Assembly: GCA_016708905.1 (NCBI GenBank)
Contig: JADJEV010000003.1
Location: 1,364,001 to 1,428,000 of the forward strand
Source: Candidatus Methylophosphatis roskildensis
Lineage (GTDB): Bacteria > Pseudomonadota > Gammaproteobacteria > Burkholderiales > Rhodocyclaceae
DNA length: 64,000 nt
Direction: 5' to 3'
A program made the translations under genes and the position numbers. Below, one piece after another: positions 10,009 through 20,807 of this stretch. Position 1 is the first letter of the stretch. The number at the start of each line of letters is the position of its first letter. Under the pieces are notes generated by a model. It saw nothing but the letters and a program-made list of their open reading frames with translations. It had not been told where the DNA came from and did no database searches.

Positions 10009-10120
10009 GCTACATTGCTCATCGATAAGGAATTTTTCGTCAGTGGTGCCACGACTAGAGGATCCGCGGAGAATTGCTGGATCGAGTGCAACTTGCTCGT
10101 AACAAATTGAAGAATAAATG

Positions 10121-10150
10121 AAAAACGGCAACCTGTCGGTTGCCGTTTTT
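10121..10150 (-). terminator. Strong terminator downstream of rpsT
   Basis: A perfect 13-bp stem (10121-10133 and 10138-10150) with a TGTC loop is flanked by A and T tracts on both sides. It could work in both directions. It most likely ends the rpsT transcript before the downstream small gene's promoter. Confidence 0.85.
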
Positions 10151-10241
10151 CGCTTTTTTGATTGACTTTCAGCCCTTGCCTGTCACCACCCCACCACTAC
10201 GCTCGGCCAATACGCCTGGGAACCGAGCCTCCTCCAATGAA

Positions 10242-10502
10242 TCAGAGAGCCTTCACCGCCGCTGACAGGCGGCTCTTGTGACGTGCGGCTGCGTTCTTGT
10301 GCATCACATTCTTGTCGGCGATGCTGTCGATGACGCTCATCGACTGCTGAAACACCGACTGGGCGGCAGTCTTGTCGCCGGCGGCCACCGCCTTGCGCAC
10401 GGCCTTGATCGCGGTACGAAGCTCGGAGCGCAGGCTGCCGTTGTTCGAACGCCGCTTGACAGATTGACGAGCGCGCTTGCGTGCTTGAGCCGAATTGGCC
10501 AT
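10242..10502 (-). CDS. rpsT: 30S ribosomal protein S20
   Basis: The 86-aa, very basic protein begins [18 protein letters not shown] and has the expected all-helical S20 pattern with [23 protein letters not shown] C-terminal sequence. It binds the 5' domain of 16S rRNA during small-subunit assembly. It is monocistronic: a sigma70-like promoter lies upstream (TTGCGC, 17 bp, TATGAT) and a strong stem-loop terminator downstream. It is divergent from murJ, a common arrangement in betaproteobacteria. Confidence 0.97.
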   Translation of the reverse strand: MANSAQARKRARQSVKRRSNNGSLRSELRTAIKAVRKAVAAGDKTAAQSVFQQSMSVIDSIADKNVMHKNAAARHKSRLSAAVKAL

Positions 10503-10537
10503 GAGTTGATTCCAAAGCGGGTTGCGGAAAGTTGGCG

Positions 10538-10566
10538 ATCATACAAGACGCACCGCGCCAGCGCAA
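10538..10566 (-). promoter_or_regulatory. Promoter of rpsT
   Basis: On the minus strand TTGCGC (10566-10561) and TATGAT (10543-10538) are 17 bp apart, ending 35 bp before the rpsT ATG. A DnaA-box match (10587-10595) lies 21 bp upstream of the -35. Confidence 0.6.
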
Positions 10567-10586
10567 GCGCGCTGGCCGTGCCTGGT

Positions 10587-10595
10587 TTATCCACA
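10587..10595 (+). promoter_or_regulatory. Perfect DnaA-box match between rpsT and murJ
   Basis: TTATCCACA matches the consensus DnaA 9-mer exactly and sits just upstream of the rpsT promoter in the divergent rpsT-murJ intergenic region. It is a single site; function is inferred from sequence only. Confidence 0.5.
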
Positions 10596-10746
10596 AATGG
10601 TCACCGACGCGGCCCGATTCCGCCTCAACGCGGCAGGATGAAAGCGCATGATCGCCCACAATTCACCGCCGGCCCGATACCATTGCGCCTCTTTCACCCT
10701 TCAACGCTTCGCCCGGCCAACCCGAAATGAGCCGCAACTCTATCCG

Positions 10747-12294
10747 ATGAGCCTGCTCCGCGCCCTCGCCGCGGTCAGCAGCATGACCTTGCTGTCGCGA
10801 ATACTTGGCTTCGTGCGCGATTTCATCGTCGCGCGCAGCTTCGGTGCGGGGGTCGCGACGGATGCTTTTTTCGTAGCCTTCCGCCTGCCGAACCTGCTGC
10901 GGCGGCTGTTCGCCGAAGGAGCGTTCTCGCAGGCATTCGTGCCCATCCTCGCCGAATACAAGAACCGCCGAGGCGAAGACGAAACCCGACACCTGGTCGA
11001 CCACGTTGCGTCGGTACTCGGCGTGGCGGTGTTTCTGGTATCGCTGCTCGGCATCGCGATCGCGCCGCTGCTCATTTATGTTTCCGCCCCGGGATTCTCC
11101 GGCGAGCCAGAGAAATTCGCCCTTACGGTGGAGCTGACCCGGATCACGTTCCCCTACATCCTGTTCATGTCGCTGACAGCCCTGGCGGGCGGCATCCTCA
11201 ACACATGGAGCCGCTTCGCCGTTCCGGCATTCACGCCGGTGCTGCTCAACCTCTCCTTCATCGGCATGGCACTGTTTGCGGCGCCGTGGTTCGACCCGCC
11301 GGTCAAGGCACTGGCTTGGGCGGTCTTTCTCGGTGGCGTCCTGCAACTCGCCTTCCAGTTGCCTTACCTGTCCCGCATCGGCATGCTGCCGCGCCTGACC
11401 AGCCTGCGCGCCGCACTCGCCGATCCGGCTGTGCGGCGGATTCTCAAGCTGATGGCGCCCGCGGTGCTGGGCGTCTCGGTGTCGCAGATCTCACTGCTGA
11501 TCAACACGGTTTTCGCGTCGTTCCTCCCGCACGGCAGCGTCTCCTGGCTATATTATGCCGATCGCCTGATGGAGTTTCCGTCGGGCCTGCTCGGCGCTGC
11601 GCTCGGCACGATCCTGCTGCCCAGCCTGTCTCGCCTGCACGCGCAAGAGCGTCGCGAAGAGTTCTCGGCGACCCTCGACTGGGGCTTGCGATTGACCCTG
11701 CTGCTGACCCTGCCGGCGGCGCTTGCGCTGGCGATTCTCGCGCTGCCGCTGATCGCCACGCTATTCCATCACGGTGCGTTCGATGCAAACGATGCGCTGC
11801 AGACGCGCAGCGCACTGGTTGCCTACAGCGTCGGCCTCACCGGACTGATTCTGGTGAGAGTCCTGGCGCCGGGCTTCTACGCGCGGCAGGATATCCGCAC
11901 ACCGGTGAAGATCGGTCTGATCACCCTCGCCGCGACCCAGTTGATGAACCTGGCATTGATCGGGACGCTGCGCCACGCCGGCTTGGCGTTGTCGATCGGA
12001 CTTGCGTCCTGCCTGAACGCCGGACTGCTCTACCACGGCCTGCGGCGGCGCGGCGCCTACAAACCGCAGCCCGGCTGGCGCCCCTTCGGCGGAAAGCTCG
12101 TCGTCGCACTGATTGCAATGGGCGCCACACTATGGTGGAGCATGGGCGTACAGACCGACTGGCTGCACTACACGTCGATCGAACGCGTTGTCCGTCTGAG
12201 CGTCGTGGTTGCGATTGGCATGGCGGTCTACTTCGGTTCGCTCGCCCTGCTGGGCTTTCGTCTGCGGGATTTTCGTCGCCAGGCAGCCGACTGA
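10747..12294 (+). CDS. murJ: Lipid II flippase MurJ
   Basis: The 515-aa polytopic membrane protein of the MVF/MOP superfamily starts at [21 protein letters not shown]. It carries the family segment [19 protein letters not shown]...[28 protein letters not shown], which includes residues lining the MurJ cavity. It flips undecaprenyl-linked peptidoglycan precursor from the cytoplasm to the periplasm. About 14 hydrophobic segments are expected and visible. An in-frame start 33 codons upstream is less likely because those residues are not family-like. Confidence 0.95.
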   Translation: MSLLRALAAVSSMTLLSRILGFVRDFIVARSFGAGVATDAFFVAFRLPNLLRRLFAEGAFSQAFVPILAEYKNRRGEDETRHLVDHVASVLGVAVFLVSLLGIAIAPLLIYVSAPGFSGEPEKFALTVELTRITFPYILFMSLTALAGGILNTWSRFAVPAFTPVLLNLSFIGMALFAAPWFDPPVKALAWAVFLGGVLQLAFQLPYLSRIGMLPRLTSLRAALADPAVRRILKLMAPAVLGVSVSQISLLINTVFASFLPHGSVSWLYYADRLMEFPSGLLGAALGTILLPSLSRLHAQERREEFSATLDWGLRLTLLLTLPAALALAILALPLIATLFHHGAFDANDALQTRSALVAYSVGLTGLILVRVLAPGFYARQDIRTPVKIGLITLAATQLMNLALIGTLRHAGLALSIGLASCLNAGLLYHGLRRRGAYKPQPGWRPFGGKLVVALIAMGATLWWSMGVQTDWLHYTSIERVVRLSVVVAIGMAVYFGSLALLGFRLRDFRRQAAD

Positions 12295-12391
12295 CCGGAT
12301 GGCTCTCGCGGTATCGCAGGCGGCATCGAATACGCACGGCGTGAGCGCGTGCCGCTAAACTAGTGCTGGACAACTGAGCGAGGACAGACAG

Positions 12392-13021
12392 ATGAAACTC
12401 TGGAGCAGCAGTTTCGCGGACAACTCGACGATTCCCGGCGAATTTGCCTTTGGGGTGATCCACCCGACCGACCACGTGGCGCTTTCGGCCAACCGCAATC
12501 CGCAACTCGCCTGGAGCGATCTGCCGGCGAAGACCCGATCGCTGGCGCTGATCTGCCACGACCCGGACGTGCCGAGCCGCGGCGACGACGTGAACCAGGA
12601 GGACCACAGCGTCCCTGCTTCACTTCCGCGAGTGGATTTCTTTCACTGGATCCTCGTCGATCTGCCGCCGACGCCCGAGGAAATCGCGGCGGGCGAGTAT
12701 TCGCGGGAGATCACGCCTCGCGGCAAGAGCGGGCCGCAGGCGGCGCACGGCGCACGGCAGGGTCTCAACGATTACACTGGATGGTTCGCCGGCGATGCGG
12801 CGATGAGCGGCAACTACTACGGCTACGATGGTCCCTGTCCGCCGTGGAACGACGAAATCCGCCACCGCTACGTGTTTACGCTTTACGCGCTGGACATCGA
12901 GCGTTGCGGCGTCGAGGGCGACTTCACAGGTCAGCAGGTGCTTGACGCACTGGCCGGGCACATACTCGGTCAGGCCAGCTTCACCGGCACTTACACGCTA
13001 AATCCGTCTCTCGCCGGCTAG
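12392..13021 (+). CDS. YbhB/YbcL family PEBP-like protein
   Basis: This 209-aa phosphatidylethanolamine-binding-protein homologue has the bacterial signatures LICHDPDVPS and FHWILVDLPPTPEEIAAGE, followed by GLNDYTGWF and YGYDGPCPPWNDEIRHRYVFTLYAL. The Asp/His-lined pocket of the fold binds anionic ligands; eukaryotic homologues inhibit Raf kinase, but no role is established in bacteria. It has no signal peptide, so it is probably cytoplasmic. A GAGGACA site precedes the ATG. Confidence 0.9.
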   Translation: MKLWSSSFADNSTIPGEFAFGVIHPTDHVALSANRNPQLAWSDLPAKTRSLALICHDPDVPSRGDDVNQEDHSVPASLPRVDFFHWILVDLPPTPEEIAAGEYSREITPRGKSGPQAAHGARQGLNDYTGWFAGDAAMSGNYYGYDGPCPPWNDEIRHRYVFTLYALDIERCGVEGDFTGQQVLDALAGHILGQASFTGTYTLNPSLAG

Positions 13022-13025
13022 CTGG

Positions 13026-13397
13026 TCAGGAGCGGATGCGCGTCGCGCCGCTGCGGGCCCGACGGCGCTCGACCGATGGCATCACGCAGCGCTGGCGCCG
13101 GTCGGCGATCCCTGCGCGCTTGAGCATATCCAGCCAGTACCGTTCGCCGTCATCGGACTTGAAGCGCAGGAACACACCGACTTCATCGGGAAAGGCACCC
13201 GGCGCGGCAAGCCGCGACAAATGGCCGAGACCTTGATCGATCGCCACCATGCGCTGCAAATCCGACAGCCACGCCTGATCGATCGCCCGCCACAGTGCGG
13301 GCAGAAAGCGATCGTCGTCATCCTCGAATCCGAACTGCCAGGATAGGAAGGATGCTTCTGCCGACGTCATTGCGCCGGCACGCAACTTCAGAATCAT
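13026..13397 (-). CDS. Hypothetical protein
   Basis: I do not recognise this 123-aa protein. It is hydrophilic, with an aromatic/acidic N-terminal half (SFLSWQFGFEDDDDRFLPALWRAI) and a strongly basic C-terminus (RRRARSGATRIRS). No signal peptide or membrane segment is seen. A GGGGAGAGG ribosome binding site immediately upstream of the ATG supports translation. It converges on the PEBP gene with only 4 bp between stops. Confidence 0.6.
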   Translation of the reverse strand: MILKLRAGAMTSAEASFLSWQFGFEDDDDRFLPALWRAIDQAWLSDLQRMVAIDQGLGHLSRLAAPGAFPDEVGVFLRFKSDDGERYWLDMLKRAGIADRRQRCVMPSVERRRARSGATRIRS

Positions 13398-13559
13398 GAA
13401 CCTCTCCCCGCGGACTCAGACAGGACACCCGCAAGATATTGTCGCGCAGTTTGGCCGGCACGTGGGAAGTCCCTCGAAGCACGACTTGCCCGGCAACTCA
13501 GCCGGCTTACATACACCGCCGGCCGGCTTGCGCTCCTTCGAGCGCGCTTCACCAGACGA

Positions 13560-13582
13560 ACGGGCCGCGCGAGGCGGCCCGT
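13560..13582 (-). terminator. Stem-loop downstream of hppA
   Basis: A perfect 9-bp GC stem (13560-13568 and 13574-13582) lies 55 bp past the hppA stop. The T-rich side is on the plus strand, so the direction is ambiguous. The 240-bp gap 13398-13637 contains nothing else I can identify. Confidence 0.45.
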
Positions 13583-13637
13583 CGATTTTCCGAATTCCAA
13601 TGCGGGCCTTCCGGGTTATGTGCTTTGCATCCTTTGA

Positions 13638-16106
13638 CTACTTGACACTCACTTCCACCCGACGGTCCTCGGCTGCGTCGCCCGAACTGGACGTCACCGT
13701 CGGCTTTCTCATCTCGATGCGCTCTTCCGCGATCCCGGCACTCTTGAGCGCTTCACGTACCGCCTTTGCACGGTTCTTTGAGAGCTCCTCGTTCTGGGCC
13801 TGATTGCCGCTCGGATCATGGAATCCGGAGACGGCAAGCACCGCGCCGGCATTCGCCTTGGCATAGGCAACGACAGGATCGAGCGTCTTCGCCAAATCGG
13901 CCGGAGCATCGGCCGCACCCGACGAGAAGAAGACCTTCGCTGCAGCCGGCACCATGGCCGCCGATGCAGGCGCGCTCGCGACAGCGGATGCCGGTTCATG
14001 GGTAACCGCTTTGGCGGGACCACTGGTGCCAGGCAATAGTGGCACGATCAGCAACGCGACGATGTTGATGATCTTGATCAGCGGATTCACCGCGGGACCG
14101 GCCGTATCCTTGTATGGATCGCCCACGGTGTCGCCGGTCACCGCCGCCTTGTGGGCGTCGGAACCCTTGCCGCCGTAGTGGCCGTCCTCGATGTACTTCT
14201 TGGCATTGTCCCAGGCGCCACCGCCGGTCGTCATCGATATGGCCACGAACAGGCCGGTGACGATGGTGCCCATCAACAGGCCGCCGAGCGCCTGGATGCC
14301 GCCCTGCGGCCCCATCAGCATGCCGATGCCAAACGCCACGACGACCGGCACCGCGACCGGCAACAAGGACGGGATCATCATTTCCTTGATTGCCGCCTTG
14401 GTCAGCATGTCCACCGCACGGGAATAATCGGGCTTGGCCGTCCCTTCCATGATGCCGCGGATTTCCTTGAACTGACGGCGCACTTCCACCACCACCGCGC
14501 TTGCCGAACGGCCGACCGCCTCCATCGCCATGGCGGCGAACAGATAGGGTATCAGGCCGCCGATGAACAGGCCGATGATGACCGCGGGGCTCGCCAAGTC
14601 GAAGGCTACGGTTTTGCCGACTGCGTCCAGCGCGTGCGTGTAGTCAGCAAACAGCACCAGTGCCGCAAGACCGGCCGAACCGATCGCATAGCCTTTGGTT
14701 ACTGCCTTGGTCGTGTTGCCGACGGCATCGAGCGGGTCGGTCACGTCGCGCACCGATTTCGGCAATTCCGCCATTTCCGCAATACCACCGGCGTTGTCGG
14801 TGATCGGCCCGTAAGCGTCGAGCGCAACGATGATTCCGGCCATCGAGAGCATCGAGGTCGCCGCGATCGCGATGCCATACAGGCCACCTAGCATATATGA
14901 CGCCCAGATTGCCGCGCACACCGACAAGACCGGCAGCGCGCAGGATTTCATCGAAATGCCGATGCCGGCAATGATGTTCGTGGCATGGCCGGTGGTGGAC
15001 GCCTCGGCGACGTGCCTGACCGGCTTGAAATCGGTTCCGGTGTAGTACTCGGTAATCACGACCATCAGGCCGGTCAGCACCAGGCCCACGATTGCCGACA
15101 GGTAGAGTCGCATCTGTGTGCCGCCCTCGATGCCCATAATGGCGTTGAGCGCGTCGTCCGGCATGATCCACTTGGTGATCGGATAGAAGGCGATCAAGGC
15201 CAGCACGCCCGCCACGATCAGGCCACGATACAGCGCGTTCATGATCTTGCCGCCCGGCCTGTACTTGACGAAGTAGCAGCCGACGATCGAGGCGATGATC
15301 GAGAAGCCGCCCAGGACCAGCGGATAGAGCACTGCCGCTTCGGCATTGGCCTTGAGCATCAATGCGCCCAGCAGCATGGTCGCCACGGTGGTCACCGCGT
15401 AAGTCTCGAACAGGTCGGCCGCCATGCCGGCACAGTCGCCGACGTTGTCACCTACGTTGTCGGCAATCACCGCCGGGTTGCGCGGGTCGTCCTCGGGAAT
15501 GCCGGCCTCGACCTTCCCTACCAGGTCGGCGCCGACGTCGGCGCCCTTGGTGAAGATGCCACCACCGAGACGCGCGAATATCGAGATCAGCGAAGAGCCG
15601 AAACCCAGACCGATCAGCGGGTGAATGATATGGTCGATCGAAGCGCCATGCGCGGCCGAGCCCTTGAGAATGGCGTAGAAGCCGGCAACGCCGAGCAGAC
15701 CGAGACCGACCACCAGCATGCCGGTGATTGCTCCACCGCGAAACGCGACGTCGAGGGCCGGCGCGATGCCATTGCGCGCCGCTTCGGCGGTGCGCACGTT
15801 GGCGCGTACCGAGACGTTCATGCCGATGTAACCGGCCGCACCCGACAGCACCGCGCCGACGATGAAGCCGGCGGCCGTTGACGTGCCGAGCGTCAGCCAG
15901 ATGATGACGGCGAGCACGATACCCGCGATGCCGATGGTCGTGTATTGTCGATTGAGGTAGGCCTTGGCGCCTTCCTGAATTGCACCGGAGATCTCGCGCA
16001 TGCGGTCGTTGCCCGACGGCTGCGCCAGAATCCACTGGCTGGAAATGGCGCCATACACGATGGCGAGAATCGCGCAGACGAGCGCGAATATGAGACCAGC
16101 GGACAT
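13638..16106 (-). CDS. hppA: Membrane H+-translocating pyrophosphatase with C-terminal OmpA-like domain
   Basis: It pumps H+ out of the cytoplasm using PPi hydrolysis. The 822-aa protein has a complete multi-helix pyrophosphatase core (about residues 1-690) with the catalytic segments [20 protein letters not shown] and [23 protein letters not shown] has lysine where K+-dependent enzymes carry alanine, which predicts the K+-independent H+ class. A Pro/Ala-rich linker of about 30 residues then leads to a roughly 100-residue OmpA-type domain ([20 protein letters not shown]...DRRVEVSV) retaining the Asp and Arg positions used for peptidoglycan binding. An AAAGGAGG site precedes the ATG. pfp is the next gene upstream. 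Confidence 0.93.
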   Translation of the reverse strand: MSAGLIFALVCAILAIVYGAISSQWILAQPSGNDRMREISGAIQEGAKAYLNRQYTTIGIAGIVLAVIIWLTLGTSTAAGFIVGAVLSGAAGYIGMNVSVRANVRTAEAARNGIAPALDVAFRGGAITGMLVVGLGLLGVAGFYAILKGSAAHGASIDHIIHPLIGLGFGSSLISIFARLGGGIFTKGADVGADLVGKVEAGIPEDDPRNPAVIADNVGDNVGDCAGMAADLFETYAVTTVATMLLGALMLKANAEAAVLYPLVLGGFSIIASIVGCYFVKYRPGGKIMNALYRGLIVAGVLALIAFYPITKWIMPDDALNAIMGIEGGTQMRLYLSAIVGLVLTGLMVVITEYYTGTDFKPVRHVAEASTTGHATNIIAGIGISMKSCALPVLSVCAAIWASYMLGGLYGIAIAATSMLSMAGIIVALDAYGPITDNAGGIAEMAELPKSVRDVTDPLDAVGNTTKAVTKGYAIGSAGLAALVLFADYTHALDAVGKTVAFDLASPAVIIGLFIGGLIPYLFAAMAMEAVGRSASAVVVEVRRQFKEIRGIMEGTAKPDYSRAVDMLTKAAIKEMMIPSLLPVAVPVVVAFGIGMLMGPQGGIQALGGLLMGTIVTGLFVAISMTTGGGAWDNAKKYIEDGHYGGKGSDAHKAAVTGDTVGDPYKDTAGPAVNPLIKIINIVALLIVPLLPGTSGPAKAVTHEPASAVASAPASAAMVPAAAKVFFSSGAADAPADLAKTLDPVVAYAKANAGAVLAVSGFHDPSGNQAQNEELSKNRAKAVREALKSAGIAEERIEMRKPTVTSSSGDAAEDRRVEVSVK

Positions 16107-16177
16107 GCAATTCCTCCTTTCGACAACCCAATGTGATCACCGGTCAATGCTGCCGGACCAGGCTTCCTTACCCCGCC

Positions 16178-16197
16178 TGCCGTGCGGGAGCACGGCA
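16178..16197. other. Hairpin in the pfp-hppA intergenic region
   Basis: A perfect 8-bp stem TGCCGTGC/GCACGGCA (16178-16185 and 16190-16197) encloses a GGGA loop in the 163-bp gap between pfp and hppA. It lacks a U-tract. It may partly terminate or process the upstream transcript, or belong to the hppA leader. Confidence 0.4.
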
Positions 16198-16269
16198 CGC
16201 GCCTATCCTTGGCTCCGCCGACAACTCAGCGGAGTGTGCTGTCTTCTCTGGGGGTGGAACCGCTTGCTC

Positions 16270-17532
16270 TTATAGTTTGAATTCGCCGGGCAGTCTGCGT
16301 GCGACCGCGATGTTCTTCAGGCGCACGTAATCCGGCAAACCATTGCGAAACGGCGGGTAATCCTCACCGGCGATCAGCGGCGCAAGATACGCGCGGCAGG
16401 CGTCGGTGATGCCGAAACCATCCGGCGTGATGAAGTCTGCCGGCATCTTCTTCTCGACATTGGCAACGTCCTTCAGCGCCGCGCTGCCGATCTCCCACAC
16501 ATAGGGCGAGTCGGACTTGCGCACGATCGCCGGCATGACCGAATTCTTTCCGGCAAGCGCCATTTCCACCGCCGCCTTGCCCAGCGCATAGGCCTGGTCG
16601 ACGTCGGTCTTCGACGCGATGTGGCGCGCAGCGCGCTGCAGGTAGTCCGCCACCGCCCAGTGGTACTTGAGCTTGAGCTTGTCGTTGACGATGCCGGCGA
16701 TCATCGGGCCGATGCCGCCGAGTTGGGCGTGGCCGAAGGCGTCGCGCGCCCCGGTCTCCGCCATCAGCTTGCCCTCCTTGTTGAGCAGGCCCTCGGAAAC
16801 GCCGACGCAGCAGTAGTCGTACTTGGCGACACACTCCTTGACGCGAGCGATGAACTTGTCTTCGTCGAACGGAACCTCGGGGAAAAGCAGGATGTGCGGC
16901 GGGTCGCTCTCTTTCTCGGCCGCGAGACCGCAGGCGGCGGTGATCCAGCCGGCATGGCGACCCATGACTTCGAGCACGAACACCTTGGTCGACGTGCGCG
17001 ACATCGACGCAACGTCGAACCCGGCCTCCTTCATCGAGGTGGCGACATACTTGGCGACCGAGCCGAAACCGGGGCAGCAGTCGGTGATCGGCAGATCGTT
17101 GTCCACCGTCTTCGGCACGTGGATGGCCTGCAACGGATAGCCGGTCGTCTCGGACAGTTGCGAGACCTTGAGGCAGGTGTCGGCAGAATCGCCGCCGCCG
17201 TTGTAGAAGAAATAGCCGATATCGTGCGCCTTGAAAACCTCGATCAGGCGTTCGTACTGGGCGCGATTCTGCTCTAGGCTCTTGAGCTTGTAACGACACG
17301 ACCCGAAAGCGCCCGATGGCGTATAACGCAGCGCGGCGATGTCGCCAGCGGATTCGAGCGAGGTGTCGATCAGATCTTCGGTCAGCGCGCCGATGATGCC
17401 GTTGCGGCCGGCGAAGACCTTGCCGATACGATCAGGGTGCGCGCGGGCCGTTTCGATCACCCCACAGGCGCTGGCATTGATAACGGCCGTCACGCCGCCG
17501 GACTGGGCGTAAAAGGCATTGCGTGCGTTCAT
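16270..17532 (-). CDS. pfp: 6-phosphofructokinase, probably pyrophosphate-dependent
   Basis: It phosphorylates fructose 6-phosphate at C1; with PPi as donor the reaction is reversible. The 420-aa protein has the group II-type layout. The phosphoryl-donor loop reads NGGGDSADT and the catalytic loop PKTVDNDLPITDCCPGFGS. The lysine in PKTxDND, together with an aspartate in the GGxDS-type loop, is characteristic of PPi-using enzymes; ATP enzymes usually have GTIDND. EVMGRHAGW binds the sugar phosphate. GGGGAGAGTT precedes the ATG. It lies 54 bp after adk and immediately upstream of the PPi-driven proton pump gene. Confidence 0.9.
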   Translation of the reverse strand: MNARNAFYAQSGGVTAVINASACGVIETARAHPDRIGKVFAGRNGIIGALTEDLIDTSLESAGDIAALRYTPSGAFGSCRYKLKSLEQNRAQYERLIEVFKAHDIGYFFYNGGGDSADTCLKVSQLSETTGYPLQAIHVPKTVDNDLPITDCCPGFGSVAKYVATSMKEAGFDVASMSRTSTKVFVLEVMGRHAGWITAACGLAAEKESDPPHILLFPEVPFDEDKFIARVKECVAKYDYCCVGVSEGLLNKEGKLMAETGARDAFGHAQLGGIGPMIAGIVNDKLKLKYHWAVADYLQRAARHIASKTDVDQAYALGKAAVEMALAGKNSVMPAIVRKSDSPYVWEIGSAALKDVANVEKKMPADFITPDGFGITDACRAYLAPLIAGEDYPPFRNGLPDYVRLKNIAVARRLPGEFKL

Positions 17533-17586
17533 AACTCTCCCCTAGGATATGGAACGGTAGTCAATTTTACGACACCGGCGGCATTC

Positions 17587-18261
<675 letters not shown>

Positions 18262-18325
18262 TCAGCTTATTTCTTGTTGTCTGATCGGCACATCGCTGCA
18301 GTCACAATCGCAAAACCGTGCAACC

Positions 18326-19099
18326 TTACCCGACTACGCTGCCATGGTCAAACGCCCGGCGAACCCGCTCGAGATCCTCGGGCGTATCGACGCCCGCCTG
18401 CGGCGCGACTTCGGCGACCACCACACGAATCCGCAAACCGTGCGCCAGAACACGCAGTTGTTCTAGCGCTTCGAATTGCTCGAGCGAACTCGGTGCCAGG
18501 CTGGCGTAGGTCGCGAGAAATCCGACGCGGTACCCATAGAGGCCGATATGCCGCTGGGCCGGCAACAGCGCCGGCAACGTGTCGAGTGAATTCGCGAATG
18601 CATCCCGCGCATACGGAATCGGCGCGCGCGAGAAATACAGCGCCACGCCGTCGTTCGAGCAGACGACCTTGACCACGTTCGGATTGAAGAACTCGCGCGC
18701 ATCGGCGATCGGGTGGCACGCCGTCGCAACTGCCGCCAGAGGATCGCCGGCCAGCGCAACGCTGATGTTTGCCACCAGCCGAGGGTCGATCATGGGTTCG
18801 TCGCCCTGCACGTTGACGACTATCGTCTCGGCGTCCCAGCCGCGCGTCGCTGCAAGCTCGGCGATGCGGTCGGTTCCGCTGGGGTGGTCGGCGCGAGTCA
18901 GCATGGCCCGGTAACCGGCCGCCTGTACCGCTTCCAGCACCAAGCGCTCGTCGGTCGCGACCCATATCTCGTCGGCACCGGCGCCCTGCACGCGCTCGAC
19001 GACCCGCACGATCATCGGCTTGCCGGCAATGTCCGCCAGCGGTTTGGCGGGCAGGCGGGTCGACCCGAAGCGCGCCGGAATGACGATCTTGAAGGCCAT
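18326..19099 (-). CDS. kdsB: 3-deoxy-manno-octulosonate (Kdo) cytidylyltransferase
   Basis: It activates Kdo with CTP to CMP-Kdo, releasing PPi, for lipid A-core synthesis. The 257-aa protein has the nucleotide-binding N-terminus [21 protein letters not shown], then SGTDRIAEL and [12 protein letters not shown]. It starts 2 bp after the Trm112-like gene stop, so the two are probably translationally coupled, and it is upstream of adk. Confidence 0.96.
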   Translation of the reverse strand: MAFKIVIPARFGSTRLPAKPLADIAGKPMIVRVVERVQGAGADEIWVATDERLVLEAVQAAGYRAMLTRADHPSGTDRIAELAATRGWDAETIVVNVQGDEPMIDPRLVANISVALAGDPLAAVATACHPIADAREFFNPNVVKVVCSNDGVALYFSRAPIPYARDAFANSLDTLPALLPAQRHIGLYGYRVGFLATYASLAPSSLEQFEALEQLRVLAHGLRIRVVVAEVAPQAGVDTPEDLERVRRAFDHGSVVG

Positions 19100-19101
19100 C
19101 G

Positions 19102-19290
19102 CTACCTCAGGGCAGCGAGCTCTTCCTCACCCATTTCGCGGGCTTCTTCCTCGAGCATGATCGGAATGCCGTCGCGAATCGGATAGGCCAGACGACTCGC
19201 CTTGCATTGCAGCTCCTGCTTGTCGCGGTTATAGACGAGCGGCGCCTTGGTCACCGGACAGACAAGAATGTCAAGCAGACGCGGATCCAT
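19102..19290 (-). CDS. Trm112-like small protein (YcaR family)
   Basis: The 62-aa protein [20 protein letters not shown]... belongs to the Trm112/YcaR family typically found between lpxK and kdsB. It keeps the CPVT motif and the [13 protein letters not shown]-terminus. Only two cysteines remain (CPVT and LQCK), so a classical four-Cys zinc site is absent. Its function is unproven; eukaryotic Trm112 activates methyltransferases. Its start overlaps the lpxK 3' end by 20 bp. Confidence 0.88.
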   Translation of the reverse strand: MDPRLLDILVCPVTKAPLVYNRDKQELQCKASRLAYPIRDGIPIMLEEEAREMGEEELAALR

Positions 19291-20314
19291 GATTGTTCTC
19301 CAGCAGTTTTTCGATGAGCGGCAGCGGATCGCGGTCGAGTCGCGCGTCAACCCTCAGTGCCCACAGTTCCGCGGCAACCTGATCGGCGAACGCTTCGCAT
19401 TTTACCGCATCCTTCTCGGTCATCAGGATGGCCTCGGCCCCAGCGAAAGCGAGATCCCGAGCGCGATAGGCATGGTGATCGGCAAACCCATGCGGCTCAA
19501 ATTCCAGGCCGAGTGCGCGCAGGTGCGCGAAGAACCGTTGCGGATTGCCGATACCGGCCACGGCGTGAATTCGTCTGCCGCGCAGTTTGTCGGCCCCCAC
19601 CGCTTGGTCGCCGCCCACGCGAACGAATCGGGCGCCCACGAGCGCCATCGAGAACTGGCCGGTGCCGATGAATTGATCCCGCAGTTCGTCCGGCAATTCA
19701 CCATTGGCGATCACCAGGTTCGCAAGGCGGGCACGCGAGACCGGTTCGCGCAATGGGCCGGCAGGCAGCAGCCAGCCGTTGCCGATACCGCGCGAATCGA
19801 ACAGTACGATTTCCAGGTCGCGCGCGAGACGGAAATGCTGCAGGCCATCGTCGGAGACGATCAGATTGCAGCCCGGATGCGCCGCCAGCAAGGCGCGCGC
19901 CGCGGCCAGCCGGTCGCGCCCGACAAACACTGGGCACCCGCCACGCCGCGCAACGAGCAGCGGTTCGTCACCCACATCCTCCACCCGACTGTCGCTGCGC
20001 ACTTCGGCGATGTCATCGCCGCTTCGCCCGTAGCCTCGGCTTATGACGCCAGGTCGATATCCGCGCGCGCGCAGATGCTCGACCAGCCAGATCACCAGCG
20101 GCGTCTTTCCACTGCCACCGACCGTGATGTTGCCCACCACGACAACCGGAACGGCGACCCTGCCACTAGCCAGAAAGCCGGAACGAAAAAGCATTCGGCG
20201 AATCGAGCTGACCAGCCCAAACAGCACTGCCAGAGGCAAGAGCAGGACCGCGAGCGGGCCGCGCTGCGCCCAGAGGGACGCAAGCCAACCCTCCAGCCCG
20301 TCTGTCGTGCTCAT
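19271..20314 (-). CDS. lpxK: Tetraacyldisaccharide 4'-kinase
   Basis: It phosphorylates the 4' position of the lipid A disaccharide precursor at the inner membrane's cytoplasmic face. The protein is 347 aa from [21 protein letters not shown] hydrophobic N-terminal helix is followed by the Walker A motif [18 protein letters not shown], and [13 protein letters not shown] carries the Walker B-like and catalytic residues. It sits between exbD and trm112 in the lipid A-related operon. An in-frame ATG at 20407 would overlap exbD and is less likely. Confidence 0.95.
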   Translation of the reverse strand: MSTTDGLEGWLASLWAQRGPLAVLLLPLAVLFGLVSSIRRMLFRSGFLASGRVAVPVVVVGNITVGGSGKTPLVIWLVEHLRARGYRPGVISRGYGRSGDDIAEVRSDSRVEDVGDEPLLVARRGGCPVFVGRDRLAAARALLAAHPGCNLIVSDDGLQHFRLARDLEIVLFDSRGIGNGWLLPAGPLREPVSRARLANLVIANGELPDELRDQFIGTGQFSMALVGARFVRVGGDQAVGADKLRGRRIHAVAGIGNPQRFFAHLRALGLEFEPHGFADHHAYRARDLAFAGAEAILMTEKDAVKCEAFADQVAAELWALRVDARLDRDPLPLIEKLLENNHGSASA

Positions 20315-20381
20315 TTCCGGCTGGTGTTTCGAGACAGGCCAGCAGCAGCGGCCGGCAGGCGCGGTGAATTTGCCGCGGCGG

Positions 20382-20804
20382 CTATTTGGTGGGCGTCTGG
20401 GTGGCAAACGAAATGTGCGATAGCCCGGCCTGTTGCGCGGCCTGCATGACGTCGATCACGCTTTGGTGCGCCGTCTTGGCGTCGGCATTGATGATCACCA
20501 CGGGCTCCTTGGCGCTGCCCGAGGCCTTCTTCAGCGCAAGACTGATCGCCGCAACGTCGCGCGCCCCAACCGGTTCGCGATTGACCAGCACATCCCCCCC
20601 AACGGTCAGCACGACGTTCACCTCGTTCGGCTGCTGCTGCTCCGGTGGCGGCGCGTCCGCCGTCGGCAGGTTGATCTCGAGTCCGGAAAATTTCGAGTAG
20701 GTGGTGGTGACCATCAGGAAGATCAGGATCACCAGCAGCACATCGATCAGCGGGATCAGGTTGATCTCCGGCTCTTCATGTGATCGGCCGCGGCGGAAGT
20801 TCAT
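20382..20804 (-). CDS. exbD: Biopolymer transport protein ExbD/TolR
   Basis: The 140-aa protein has one N-terminal transmembrane helix (INLIPLIDVLLVILIFLMVTTT) containing the conserved, proton-responsive Asp of ExbD/TolR. A periplasmic domain follows. With ExbB it forms a proton-motive-force-driven motor that energises TonB. Its stop-to-start distance to exbB is 3 bp. No tonB is present in the window, so its partner is encoded elsewhere or the pair serves another task. Confidence 0.93.
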   Translation of the reverse strand: MNFRRGRSHEEPEINLIPLIDVLLVILIFLMVTTTYSKFSGLEINLPTADAPPPEQQQPNEVNVVLTVGGDVLVNREPVGARDVAAISLALKKASGSAKEPVVIINADAKTAHQSVIDVMQAAQQAGLSHISFATQTPTK

Positions 20805-20807
20805 CGG

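Noticed and set aside
16107..16269. Riboswitch in the hppA leader
   Set aside because: I compared it mentally with c-di-GMP, fluoride and TPP riboswitch cores and found no matching conserved bases; only a generic hairpin is supported.
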